Source: Azonexus hydrophilus DSM 23864 (GTDB taxonomy: Bacteria; Pseudomonadota; Gammaproteobacteria; Burkholderiales; Rhodocyclaceae). From it: 64,000 nucleotides of DNA. Shown in pieces: positions 38,729 to 46,535 of this stretch. Location of the stretch: contig NZ_AUCE01000012.1 of NCBI RefSeq assembly GCF_000429605.1, positions 434,001-498,000 of the forward strand. Direction: 5' to 3'. Below the pieces are notes generated by a model that worked only from the letters and a program-made list of their open reading frames with translations, made no database searches and was not told the origin of the DNA. Both the position numbers and the translations under genes were made by a program. Position 1 is the first letter of the stretch. Each line of letters begins with the position of its first letter.

Positions 38729-38989
38729 ATGAACAAGATCATCACCCTGGGTTTGTCCTGTCTTTTTGCCAGCACGCTGGCGGTTGCCGCGCCGGTGGAT
38801 TGCGAAGCGCAGGCCGTGAGCAAGGACGGCAAGCCGCTGGCCGGTGCAGCCAAGACTGCATCGATCAAGAAGTGCGAACGCGAGAACAAGGGCGCGGCGT
38901 GTGAGGCGCGTGCCATCGACAAGAATGGCAAGCCGCTGGCCGGTGCGGCGAAGAATTCGTTCATAAAGAAATGCGAAGCCGAGCGCTGA
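38729..38989 (+). CDS. Small secreted protein with two PsiF-like repeats
   Basis: An 86-residue exported protein with a signal peptide (1-21, ending AVAAP). The mature part is two near-identical 25-residue units, each bounded by cysteines: residues 25-49 and 58-82, sharing 18 of 25 positions (CEA.A..K.GKPLAGAAK....KKC). This resembles the PsiF repeat of phosphate-starvation proteins. Each unit probably forms a disulfide-closed helical hairpin. It lies 26 bases after icd with GAGGAA as ribosome binding site and may be co-transcribed. Function is unknown. Confidence 0.75.
   Translation: MNKIITLGLSCLFASTLAVAAPVDCEAQAVSKDGKPLAGAAKTASIKKCERENKGAACEARAIDKNGKPLAGAAKNSFIKKCEAER
38801..38875 (+). repeat. 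PsiF-like repeat unit 1
   Basis: First 75-base unit encoding the Cys-bounded repeat (residues 25-49 of the small exported protein). Confidence 0.7.
38900..38974 (+). repeat. PsiF-like repeat unit 2
   Basis: Second 75-base unit (residues 58-82). The segment encoding GKPLAGAAK is nearly identical at DNA level to unit 1, suggesting a tandem duplication within the gene. Confidence 0.7.
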
Positions 38990-39126
38990 TCACCGCTTGA
39001 ATCTGCCTCCGCAAGGGGGCGTTCGCAGAGTGCTCCGTGCGTAGTCGGACGTAGCATTGGATTGCTACCCCGAGAGCCGTCTGTCGGTTCAAGATGCCTG
39101 CTCCTATACATACAACGGAGACAAAC

Positions 39127-39708
39127 ATGGCTATCAAGAAAATCCTGATGCTGACCGGCGACTACACCGAAGACTACGAGACCATGGTGCCTTTTCAGGT
39201 GCTACTGATGGTCGGACATGTCGTGCATGCTGCCTGTCCGGGCAAGAAGGCCGGCGAGCAGGTGCGCACGGCGATTCACGACTTCGAGGGCGATCAGACC
39301 TATTCCGAGAAACCCGGCCACAATTTCACGCTCAATGCCAGTTTCGATGAACTTGATGTCGCCAGTTACGACGCCTTGGTCATCCCCGGTGGTCGCGCGC
39401 CGGAATACCTGCGTCTCAACCCCAAGGTAATCGCCGCTGTTCAGCATTTTGCCGGCGCCAACAAACCGATCGCCGCGATCTGTCATGGCGCTCAGTTGCT
39501 CAGTGCTGCCGGTGTGCTGCAGGGGCGCTCGTGCAGCGCCTATCCGGCTTGCGCGCCGGAGGTTACCGCCGGTGGCGGCCGCTATGCCGAAATTCCGGTC
39601 GATCAGGCCCATGTCGACGGTAACCTGGTCACGGCGCCCGCCTGGCCGGCGCATCCCGACTGGCTGGCCAAGTTCCTCAAAGTGCTGGGAACGCGTATCG
39701 AAGCCTGA
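39127..39708 (+). CDS. DJ-1/PfpI family protein
   Basis: A 193-residue cytoplasmic protein of the DJ-1/PfpI superfamily (glyoxalase III, amidase or chaperone-like roles). The nucleophilic elbow [10 protein letters not shown] with Cys119, the glutamate-bearing region near [12 protein letters not shown] and GGRAPEYLR are conserved. The C-terminus ([19 protein letters not shown]) is characteristic of the larger PfpI-like group. The exact reaction cannot be told from sequence. It stands 137 bases after the PsiF-like gene and probably has its own promoter. Confidence 0.85.
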   Translation: MAIKKILMLTGDYTEDYETMVPFQVLLMVGHVVHAACPGKKAGEQVRTAIHDFEGDQTYSEKPGHNFTLNASFDELDVASYDALVIPGGRAPEYLRLNPKVIAAVQHFAGANKPIAAICHGAQLLSAAGVLQGRSCSAYPACAPEVTAGGGRYAEIPVDQAHVDGNLVTAPAWPAHPDWLAKFLKVLGTRIEA

Positions 39709-39760
39709 TGTCCGAACAGGGCGGCCGGGTATGGCCGCCCATCGCTGCGGGGAGCGTTGC

Positions 39761-40069
39761 ATGTGCGAACTTTATGTCAAGGCCGATCCCATCCTCTATG
39801 AGTCGCGTTCGCGCTCCTTGCGCATTCACGGTTGCGTCACCAAGATCCGTCTGGAAAATCTGTTCTGGGAAATTCTTGCAGAACTGGCTGCCAGCGATGG
39901 CTTCACGACCAACCAGCTGATCGCCAAGCTGTACGACGAGTTGCTTGAATACCGCGGTGAGATCGACAACTTTGCCTCTTTTCTCCGGGTCTCCTGTCTG
40001 CGCTACCTGACGCTGAAAAAAGGCGTCGGCGAGCGGCCCGTGCTTGCCGTGGTCACCCGGGCGGCTTGA
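39761..40069 (+). CDS. Ribbon-helix-helix domain protein
   Basis: A 102-residue protein beginning CELYVKADPILYESRSRSLR, with the segment GCVTKIRLENLFWEILAELA followed by FTTNQLIAKLYDELLE and NFASFLRVSCLRYL. This pattern is that of the RHH_4 family of short, often uncharacterised DNA-binding proteins. The start at ATG 39761 is supported by GGGGAG 7 bases upstream. It follows the DJ-1-like gene by 52 bases. Target and function are unknown. Confidence 0.75.
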   Translation: MCELYVKADPILYESRSRSLRIHGCVTKIRLENLFWEILAELAASDGFTTNQLIAKLYDELLEYRGEIDNFASFLRVSCLRYLTLKKGVGERPVLAVVTRAA

Positions 40070-40184
40070 GCAGGCGCAAGGCAGGCTTGCGCGCAAGAAA
40101 TGGCATAATGCCGGGCAACACTTGGTGGCCATATCCCGGCTTCGTTTTGTTCGCTGCGGCCCAGCGCGCTCATACGGATTTCCC

Positions 40185-40976
40185 TTGACCCAGCCCATCG
40201 CCGTCTTTGATTCCGGTCTCGGTGGTTTGACCGTGCTGCGCGCCTTGCGTAGCCGTCTGCCGCACGAGGATTTTTTCTACTTTGCCGATACCCGCTTCCT
40301 GCCTTACGGAGACCGACCCGAGGCCTTCCTGCGCGAACGCGGGGTAAGGATTGCCGAAGCCTTGCGTCGCCGGGGTGCCAAAGCCCTGGTGGTTGCCTGC
40401 AATACGGCCACGGCCGCTGCCGCGGAAGCGATCCGCGCGGCAGTCACGGGGCCGGTCGTGGCGCTCGAACCGGGGGTCAAACCGGCGGTGGCGCTCAGCG
40501 GCAACAAGTGCATCGGTGTCCTGGCGACCACGCGGACGCTGGCCAGCGAACGTTTCCAGCGTCTGGTCGGGACGCATGCCGCCGGTGCCCGGGTGATCGC
40601 CCAGCCCTGCCCGGGGCTGGCCGAGGCCATCGAAGCCGAGGGCCCGGAAGGGGCCGGTGTGACGGCCTTGCTCGACAGCTTTGTCGCGCCGCTGGCTGCG
40701 GCTTCGGTGGATGTGGTGGTGCTCGGCTGCACGCATTATCCCTGGGTCGCCGAAGCCATCCGCCAACGTCTGCCGGCGGGCACGCAACTACTCGATACTG
40801 GTGAAGCGGTCGCCCGCCAACTCGAACGCCTGCTGCTGGCTGGTGGCTTGCAGGGCGGCGGTCAGGGGCAATTGACGGTGACTACCAGCGGTTCGCCGAC
40901 CAGTGTGCACGCCACGGTCGACCGTTTGTGGGGCGAGCATCTGTCGGTCACGCACTGGGAGCCGGAACATGCCTGA
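40185..40976 (+). CDS. murI: Glutamate racemase
   Basis: MurI makes D-glutamate for peptidoglycan. The 263-residue protein has FDSGLGGLTVLR, the first catalytic cysteine Cys72 in VVACNTATAAA and the second, Cys182, in VLGCTHYPW. No ATG gives a sensible N-terminus, so translation probably starts at TTG 40185, just before the conserved strand. Its end overlaps the CoA-transferase start by 8 bases. Confidence 0.9.
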   Translation: MTQPIAVFDSGLGGLTVLRALRSRLPHEDFFYFADTRFLPYGDRPEAFLRERGVRIAEALRRRGAKALVVACNTATAAAAEAIRAAVTGPVVALEPGVKPAVALSGNKCIGVLATTRTLASERFQRLVGTHAAGARVIAQPCPGLAEAIEAEGPEGAGVTALLDSFVAPLAAASVDVVVLGCTHYPWVAEAIRQRLPAGTQLLDTGEAVARQLERLLLAGGLQGGGQGQLTVTTSGSPTSVHATVDRLWGEHLSVTHWEPEHA

Positions 40977-42222
40977 ACACCAGAAGCCGCTGGCCGGACT
41001 CAAGGTGGTTGAACTCGGTACCCTGATTGCCGGGCCGTTCTGCACACGGATCATGGCCGAGTTCGGCGCCGAGGTGATCAAGGTCGAAGCGCCTGACGGC
41101 GGTGATCCGCTGCGCAAATGGCGCAAGCTGTACGAAGGTACTTCCTTGTGGTGGTACGTCCAGGCGCGCAACAAGAAATCGGTGACGGCCAATCTCAAGC
41201 ATCCGGACGGGCGCGAGTTCGTCCGCCGGCTGATTGCCGGAGCCGACATCCTGGTCGAGAATTTCCGCCCTGGCGTACTGGAAAAGCTCGGCCTGGGCTG
41301 GGAACAGCTCAAGGCCGATAATCCCGGCCTGGTCATGGTCCGCCTGTCCGGCTTTGGTCAGACCGGGCCGTACAAGGATCAGCCGGGTTTCGGCGCGGTT
41401 GGCGAATCGATGGGCGGTTTGCGCTACATCACCGGTTTTCCTGACCGGCCGCCGGTGCGCACTGGAATTTCCATCGGCGATTCGATTGCCGCCCTGTGGG
41501 GGGCGATCGGTGCCTTGATGGCGCTGCGTCACCGGGAAGTCAATGGCGGTGCCGGCCAGGTCGTCGATGTGGCGCTGTACGAGGCGGTTTTCGCGATGAT
41601 GGAGTCGCTGGTGCCGGAATACGATGTGTTCGGTTTCGTGCGCGAACGGACCGGCAACATCATGCCCGGGATCACACCGTCGAACACGCACACGACGCGC
41701 GACGGCAAGCATGTCACCATCGGCGCCAATGGCGACGCGATCTTCCGCCGTTTCATGCAGGCCATCGGTCGTCACGATCTGGCCGACGATCCCGAGCTGG
41801 CCGACAACGCTGGTCGCGATGCCCGGCGCGACGAAATCTACGCGCTGATCGATGCCTGGTGTGCCGGCCATGATGAAGCCGAGGTGCTGGCCTTGCTCGA
41901 ACAGGCCGGCGTGCCCGCTTCACGTGTCTATTCGGCGGTCGACATGTTTGCCGACCCGCAATTCATCGCCCGGCAGATGTTCCAGACGGCGACCTTGCCC
42001 GATGGCAAGCCCTTCCGCATGCCGGGCATCGTTCCCGCCCTGTCGGATACGCCGGGCGGTACCGAATGGATCGGGCCGACGCTCGGCGAGCACACCGATG
42101 CGGTACTCGCCGGGCTGGGCTACGACGCGGCGCACATCGCCAGGATGCGCGCCGACGGTGCGGTCCAGACCTTGAAGCGGCTGATCAACTGCTTGAGATT
42201 GACCGCGATTTCCTGCAGTTGA
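40969..42222 (+). CDS. CaiB/BaiF family (class III) CoA-transferase
   Basis: A 417-residue class III CoA-transferase, which moves CoA between carboxylic acids. Typical features are [18 protein letters not shown], the catalytic Asp region, [41 protein letters not shown] and GYPDRPPVR-like. The substrate pair cannot be named. ATG 40969 is coupled to murI. The normal family C-terminus would be near RADGAV (about 42165); the last ~18 residues ([18 protein letters not shown]) are read through DNA that encodes the end of a chemoreceptor on the opposite strand, giving a 103-base tail-to-tail overlap. Confidence 0.85.
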   Translation: MPEHQKPLAGLKVVELGTLIAGPFCTRIMAEFGAEVIKVEAPDGGDPLRKWRKLYEGTSLWWYVQARNKKSVTANLKHPDGREFVRRLIAGADILVENFRPGVLEKLGLGWEQLKADNPGLVMVRLSGFGQTGPYKDQPGFGAVGESMGGLRYITGFPDRPPVRTGISIGDSIAALWGAIGALMALRHREVNGGAGQVVDVALYEAVFAMMESLVPEYDVFGFVRERTGNIMPGITPSNTHTTRDGKHVTIGANGDAIFRRFMQAIGRHDLADDPELADNAGRDARRDEIYALIDAWCAGHDEAEVLALLEQAGVPASRVYSAVDMFADPQFIARQMFQTATLPDGKPFRMPGIVPALSDTPGGTEWIGPTLGEHTDAVLAGLGYDAAHIARMRADGAVQTLKRLINCLRLTAISCS

Positions 42223-43793
42223 TGCGCGGTGCTGGCGGTGCCGCGTATGGTCTGGGTGGTTTCCTCGACCATGTTGGCAATCTGCTCGACCCGCTGGGCA
42301 ATCGAGGTGCTGGCGGTGCTCTGTTCCTTGGTTGCGTCGGCCACTTCACCGATGCGTTCGAGCGTACGCCGGGCGCCGTCCTCGATGGCGCGCAGCGAGT
42401 CAGACGCTGACGAAGCCAGGGCGACGCCCTGCTGGACTTCCGGCAGGGCTGCATTCATGGCTTCGACGGCGCCGACTGTGTCGCCCTGGATGCCGACGAT
42501 CATCTGTTCGATTTCGGTGGTCGCCAGCGAGGTCCTTTCGGCCAGCTTGCGTACCTCGTCGGCAACCACGGCGAAGCCGCGTCCCTGCTCGCCGGCGCGC
42601 GCCGCTTCAATCGCGGCATTGAGCGCCAGCAGGTTGGTCTGGCCGGCGATGTCCTTGATCACGTTGGCGATGCTGGAAATCTGCTTGGCTCTTTCTTCGA
42701 GGGCATGGATCCGGGTGGAGGCGTCGGACACCGTTTCCGAAATCTGCTGGATCGCCTGTGAGGCTTGATCGACGCGGGCCGAGCCCTGGCCCGAGAGTTC
42801 GACGGCGGCGACCGAGTCCTGCGAGGTGTCGCGGGCGCTGTCGGAAATGTGGTTGGAGCTGACGGTCAGTTCCTCGATAGCTGCGGCCATCGCCGACGTC
42901 GCATCCGATTGCTGCTCGGCCGCGCGGGCTACTTCCTCGGAGGCGGTGGCGATATGTTCGGCATTGTCGACCAGACGGTTGGCGTCGCTGTTGATTTCGC
43001 TGACCATCTTGCGCAGGGCCAGGGTCATGCCGCCGAGCGTGTTCAGCATGCTACCCGGCGGTGCCTGATCGATGCTGGCAGTCAGGTCACCGTTGGCGAT
43101 GCGTTCCATGATCTCGCTGGCGGCCTTGGGCTCACCGCCGAGCTGATTCAGGATGCTGCGGCTGACCAGGTAACCGAACAGCACCAGGGTGGCGAGCAGT
43201 GCCGTGGAAATGCCGCCGAGCAGCCAGGCCACCTTGCGAAATTCCTTGTCCACATCGTCGATGTAGATGCCGGTGCCGACCACCCAGTTCCACGGAGTGA
43301 ACAACGTCGTGTAGCCGAGTTTCGGTTCGGGGTTCTGCTGTCCGGCCCGCGGGAACCAATAATCGACGAAACCGCCGCCGGCCTTGGCTGCAGCGATCAG
43401 CTCGCGGACGATGTATTTGCCATGCGTGTCCTGCATGTCCAGTTTCTGCTGGCCCTCCATCTTTGGGTTGCCGCCGTGCAGAACATACAGCCCATTGGTA
43501 TCGAAGCCGAAGTAGTAGTCGTCTTCTCCGTAGCGTAGGTCACGCAGGCTGTCGCGCGCTGCATTTTTGGCGTCTTCTTCGGAAATCTTGCCGCTGGTGG
43601 CCAGCTGGTGATGGTGTTTGACGATACCGACTGCGACCTCGACGATATCCCGGGTTTTCTGCTTGCGGTCCTCAAGCATGCTGTCCTTGAGTTGGAACAA
43701 CGAAACCAGACAGAGAACGATCAGTCCGACCAGAGTCAGACCGACGAGGAGTTGCATGCGTGTGGCTACCCGAAGGTTGGCTAATGCGCTCAT
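42120..43793 (-). CDS. Methyl-accepting chemotaxis protein with periplasmic Cache domain
   Basis: A 557-residue chemoreceptor. Helix 1 is near 13-33; a periplasmic single Cache (sCache_2-like) domain covers about 35-185 ([36 protein letters not shown]); helix 2 is near 190-212, then HAMP and the signalling hairpin with [20 protein letters not shown]. Ligands of such domains are often small carboxylates; the one here is unknown. The usual end would be near [10 protein letters not shown]; about 15 more residues are encoded through the CoA-transferase gene on the other strand. Confidence 0.9.
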   Translation of the reverse strand: MSALANLRVATRMQLLVGLTLVGLIVLCLVSLFQLKDSMLEDRKQKTRDIVEVAVGIVKHHHQLATSGKISEEDAKNAARDSLRDLRYGEDDYYFGFDTNGLYVLHGGNPKMEGQQKLDMQDTHGKYIVRELIAAAKAGGGFVDYWFPRAGQQNPEPKLGYTTLFTPWNWVVGTGIYIDDVDKEFRKVAWLLGGISTALLATLVLFGYLVSRSILNQLGGEPKAASEIMERIANGDLTASIDQAPPGSMLNTLGGMTLALRKMVSEINSDANRLVDNAEHIATASEEVARAAEQQSDATSAMAAAIEELTVSSNHISDSARDTSQDSVAAVELSGQGSARVDQASQAIQQISETVSDASTRIHALEERAKQISSIANVIKDIAGQTNLLALNAAIEAARAGEQGRGFAVVADEVRKLAERTSLATTEIEQMIVGIQGDTVGAVEAMNAALPEVQQGVALASSASDSLRAIEDGARRTLERIGEVADATKEQSTASTSIAQRVEQIANMVEETTQTIRGTASTAHQLQEIAVNLKQLISRFKVWTAPSARILAMCAAS

Positions 43794-43848
43794 TTTTTGA
43801 CACTCCCTTGATTTATTCGTCTCAGGGTATCACTGGCTAATTTCTCCA

Positions 43849-43872
43849 GAAATACCTGAAAGTGGGTATTTC
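43849..43872. promoter_or_regulatory. Inverted repeat in the chemoreceptor upstream region
   Basis: GAAATACC (43849-43856) and GGTATTTC (43865-43872) form perfect 8-bp arms with an 8-base loop. It is 56 bases upstream of the chemoreceptor start and 28 bases after the TonB-like stop on the same strand. No T-run follows on the minus strand, so it may be an operator rather than a terminator. Confidence 0.35.
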
Positions 43873-43899
43873 ACTAAATTCTAATGAATATTATATTTG

Positions 43900-44427
43900 T
43901 TATTTAATGCGAAAGTGTACCGGCAATAAAGATTCCGTCGGGGCATCGCCCGGTAGCGATCGCAAGCGCCGGACTGCGCGTAACGCAGCCTCGTCGAGCA
44001 GCGGGTGGCCGCTGCTTTCCTCGATCCGGGCGGCGACGACCTGACCGTTTTCATCGAGCATCAGAAGAACCAGGGCCTCGCCTTGCAGGCCGCGCCGAAT
44101 GGCTTCTTCGGGGTAGAACAAGCCTTCGCGCTGCTGAGCCGAAAATTGCTCACGAATGACCTGAGTCCAGGTTTTTTGGGCAGTCCGCGAGGATTCTCTC
44201 GGGGGCGGTTCGCTTCTGGCCGGCGTAGCCGGGGTGGGTTCCGGTTCGGGGAGCAGCAATTCCGGTGTCGCCGGTAGGAGAGGCAAGGGCGCGAGGCGGG
44301 CTTGCAAGGGTGGTGCTGCCGGTGGCGTGGCGACTGGCGTGGCCGCCAAGAAATCGACGAACGGCAGCAGGTGCAGTAGCAGGGATGCAACTAGGGCACC
44401 AAGGAGCGGGCGAAGCGTTCGTGACAT
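43900..44427 (-). CDS. TonB-like energy transducer protein
   Basis: A 175-residue protein with an N-terminal membrane anchor (about 7-27), a proline-rich spacer (about 30-95) and a C-terminal TonB domain (about 105-175; YPEEAIRRGLQGEALVLLMLDENGQVV, AALRAVRRLRSLP). It would span the periplasm and energise outer membrane receptors. No exbB or exbD is adjacent; the TonB-dependent receptor at 52 kb is a possible partner. It is divergent from the ankyrin gene with only 38 bases between. Confidence 0.85.
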   Translation of the reverse strand: MSRTLRPLLGALVASLLLHLLPFVDFLAATPVATPPAAPPLQARLAPLPLLPATPELLLPEPEPTPATPARSEPPPRESSRTAQKTWTQVIREQFSAQQREGLFYPEEAIRRGLQGEALVLLMLDENGQVVAARIEESSGHPLLDEAALRAVRRLRSLPGDAPTESLLPVHFRIK

Positions 44428-44465
44428 GAGAGAATGCGGGCTGTCTGATTGAGGCAGGATCTTCG

Positions 44466-45512
44466 ATGAGCAAGATGCACAGGAAAATCGTTGCGGCAAT
44501 GATAATCGGGATGGCGCTGGTTTGCCCCGTTCACGCCCAGTGGTGGCCGGGCGGCGAGGTCAAATTGCCTGATCCGGTGACTTTTGCCAACCAGATGGAG
44601 TTGGGCCATATCAAAACAGCAGAGGCCTGGCTGGATGCCGGCCTGCCCCCGGACTTCATGGGCAGCCGGATCGGTTCCGGCCTGATGATCGGTGCCTGGG
44701 AAGGCAATATCGAATTGATGCGCCTGTTCATTTCCCGTGGTGCCGACATCAATCTGCGTAACGCCAACGGCGAGTCAGCGCTGGCGCTGGCCGCCTGGCG
44801 GGGGCAGAAGGTGGCGGCACAGTGGTTGATCGAGCGCGGTGCGCGCATCAATGCGCCGGACAAACACTGGTCTCCCCTGCATTACGCGGTTTCTGGCGGG
44901 CACGAGTCGATGGCCGATTACCTGCTGGAGCAGGGCGCCGACATCGAAGCGCGCACGACCAACGGCTCCAGTGTCTTGATGATGGCAGTGTACGAAGGGC
45001 ATCAGCCGCTGGTGCGCAAGTTGATCGAGAAGGGCGCCCGTCGCGATGTCAGCAACGACTGGGGGGATGGCGCCCTGGAATGGGCGATGCGCAACAATAA
45101 TCTCGGCCTCGCACGGATGATCGCCAGCCCCGAGGAATTCAATATTGCCGTCAGCAAACCGCGTGAGAGCTGGGGCACGCCGCAGGGCTCGTTGACCATG
45201 AGCAAGGAACTGGCGGCATTGCTGGACATGCGCAAGACATTGGCCGAACGCAACATGTCTACCGAGGCCATCGACCGGCGCATTGCTGCCGAGCGGGTTC
45301 GCCTGGTGCGCGAGCGCTTCGATCGGCCCGGACCACAACGGGCGGCGACGCTGGAAGTCACGGCAAACCGCAACGCGCCGGAAGAGCAATCGGTGCGCGT
45401 GATCCGGAAGAATGTTGCCGACACGCCGCAGGAGAAACAGTTCAAGGCACCGCCAGCGACTTATTTCGGTACGCCGAAAATGCCGCCCAAGGCGCCGCTG
45501 CGCAATTACTGA
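44466..45512 (+). CDS. Exported ankyrin-repeat protein
   Basis: A 348-residue protein with a signal peptide (ending PVHAQ at about 25) and four or five ankyrin repeats at about 70-220 (for example GNIELMRLFISRGADINLRN, GHESMADYLLEQGADIEART). The C-terminal 120 residues are charged and low in complexity, with PPATYFGTPKMPPKAPL at the end. Periplasmic ankyrin proteins usually mediate protein contacts; the partner is unknown. Confidence 0.8.
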   Translation: MSKMHRKIVAAMIIGMALVCPVHAQWWPGGEVKLPDPVTFANQMELGHIKTAEAWLDAGLPPDFMGSRIGSGLMIGAWEGNIELMRLFISRGADINLRNANGESALALAAWRGQKVAAQWLIERGARINAPDKHWSPLHYAVSGGHESMADYLLEQGADIEARTTNGSSVLMMAVYEGHQPLVRKLIEKGARRDVSNDWGDGALEWAMRNNNLGLARMIASPEEFNIAVSKPRESWGTPQGSLTMSKELAALLDMRKTLAERNMSTEAIDRRIAAERVRLVRERFDRPGPQRAATLEVTANRNAPEEQSVRVIRKNVADTPQEKQFKAPPATYFGTPKMPPKAPLRNY

Positions 45513-45595
45513 GCGCGCTTTGCCCGGCGGTCGGATTGCCAACTGCGCCCAGCTGATGCAGACTCGCCGAAAATCATCGATTCTGGAGTGACAGC

Positions 45596-45928
45596 ATGTT
45601 GTATGTGGCAAGGGACGCGCAGGGAAAAATCAGCGAAATGCACCCGACACCGGTGGCCGGTGCGGCGGAGGCCTTGCCGGCCGATCATCCGGAAGTGCTG
45701 CAATTCATCCACGAGCGCTGGCGCAGCAACGAACTGAGCGAACTCGACCGCGATTTCGTTCGGGTCATCGAGGACACGATCGAGCTGCTGATCGCCAAGC
45801 GCCTGATCCTGTTTACCGACCTGCCACCCAAGGTTCAGGAAAAACTCCTGCGGCGCAAGGAAATCCGTCAGCGCACGGGCTTCGACAGCCGGCTGGGAGA
45901 CGGCGGCGACGACATCATTCCGCTTTAG
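45596..45928 (+). CDS. Conserved hypothetical protein (tryptophan synthase beta-like short protein)
   Basis: A 110-residue cytoplasmic protein starting MLYVARDAQGKISEM, with the segment LPADHPEVLQFI and a helical half rich in charged residues (DFVRVIEDTIELLIAKRLILFTDLPPKVQEKLL). Similar short proteins are sometimes labelled tryptophan synthase beta-like in databases; the label is from memory and does not imply that activity. The stop overlaps the response regulator gene on the other strand by 14 bases. The ribosome binding site is TGGAGTG. Confidence 0.7.
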   Translation: MLYVARDAQGKISEMHPTPVAGAAEALPADHPEVLQFIHERWRSNELSELDRDFVRVIEDTIELLIAKRLILFTDLPPKVQEKLLRRKEIRQRTGFDSRLGDGGDDIIPL

Positions 45929-46535
45929 TCGTTTCCATCACCGCGCGCACCAGTTCGGCCAGGGTGCGGGCGCCCATCTTGTCCATGACCCGGGCGCGGT
46001 GCGCCTCGACGGTCTTCATGCTGATCTCCAGGCTGTCGGCGATCTGCTTGTTCAGCTTGCCGGCCACGACCAGGTCCATGACTTCGCGTTCGCGCTGGGT
46101 GAGGGTTTCCAGGCGCTGGGCGATGGCGTCGCTGCGTTTGCGCCGCGTCGCATTTTCGCATTCCAGGGTTAGCGCCCGCCGGATGCGGGCGAGCAGATCC
46201 TCGTTGTGGAAGGGCTTCTCGATGAAGTCGCAGGCGCCGCGTTGCAGGGCGGCGACCGCCATCGGCACGTCGCCGTGACCGGTGACGAAGATCACCGGTA
46301 GTGCCGAGCCGCGATCAGCCAGGTGTTCGTGCAGTTCGAGTCCGCTCATTTCCGGCATGCGCACGTCGAGCACCAGGCAGCCGCGCATGTCGTCGCGGTA
46401 GGCGGCCAGGAAGTGCTCACCGGATTCGAAGCAGGCGACGGCATAGCCTTCGCCTTCGAGCAGCCAGTTCATCGAGTCGCGCATGGCTTCGTCGTCATCG
46501 ACGACGTAGATCACTTGTTCGGCGTCACGCATCAT
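45915..46535 (-). CDS. FixJ/DctR-family response regulator
   Basis: A 206-residue regulator with a receiver domain (acidic DDDE at 13-16, phosphoacceptor Asp57 in CLVLDVRMPEMSG, Lys in FIEKPF) and a C-terminal LuxR-type helix-turn-helix (TLTQREREVMDLVVAGKLNKQIADSLEISMKTVEAHR). It pairs with the overlapping kinase. In the FixJ class, phosphorylation releases the DNA-binding domain for transcription activation. Confidence 0.9.
   Translation of the reverse strand: MMRDAEQVIYVVDDDEAMRDSMNWLLEGEGYAVACFESGEHFLAAYRDDMRGCLVLDVRMPEMSGLELHEHLADRGSALPVIFVTGHGDVPMAVAALQRGACDFIEKPFHNEDLLARIRRALTLECENATRRKRSDAIAQRLETLTQREREVMDLVVAGKLNKQIADSLEISMKTVEAHRARVMDKMGARTLAELVRAVMETTKAE

Noticed and set aside
38990-39126. 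Possible small RNA or ORF between the PsiF-like and DJ-1-like genes
   Set aside because: Only a weak GCCTCC/GGGGGC hairpin without T-run and a possible -10 (TATACA) were seen; nothing supports a separate gene.
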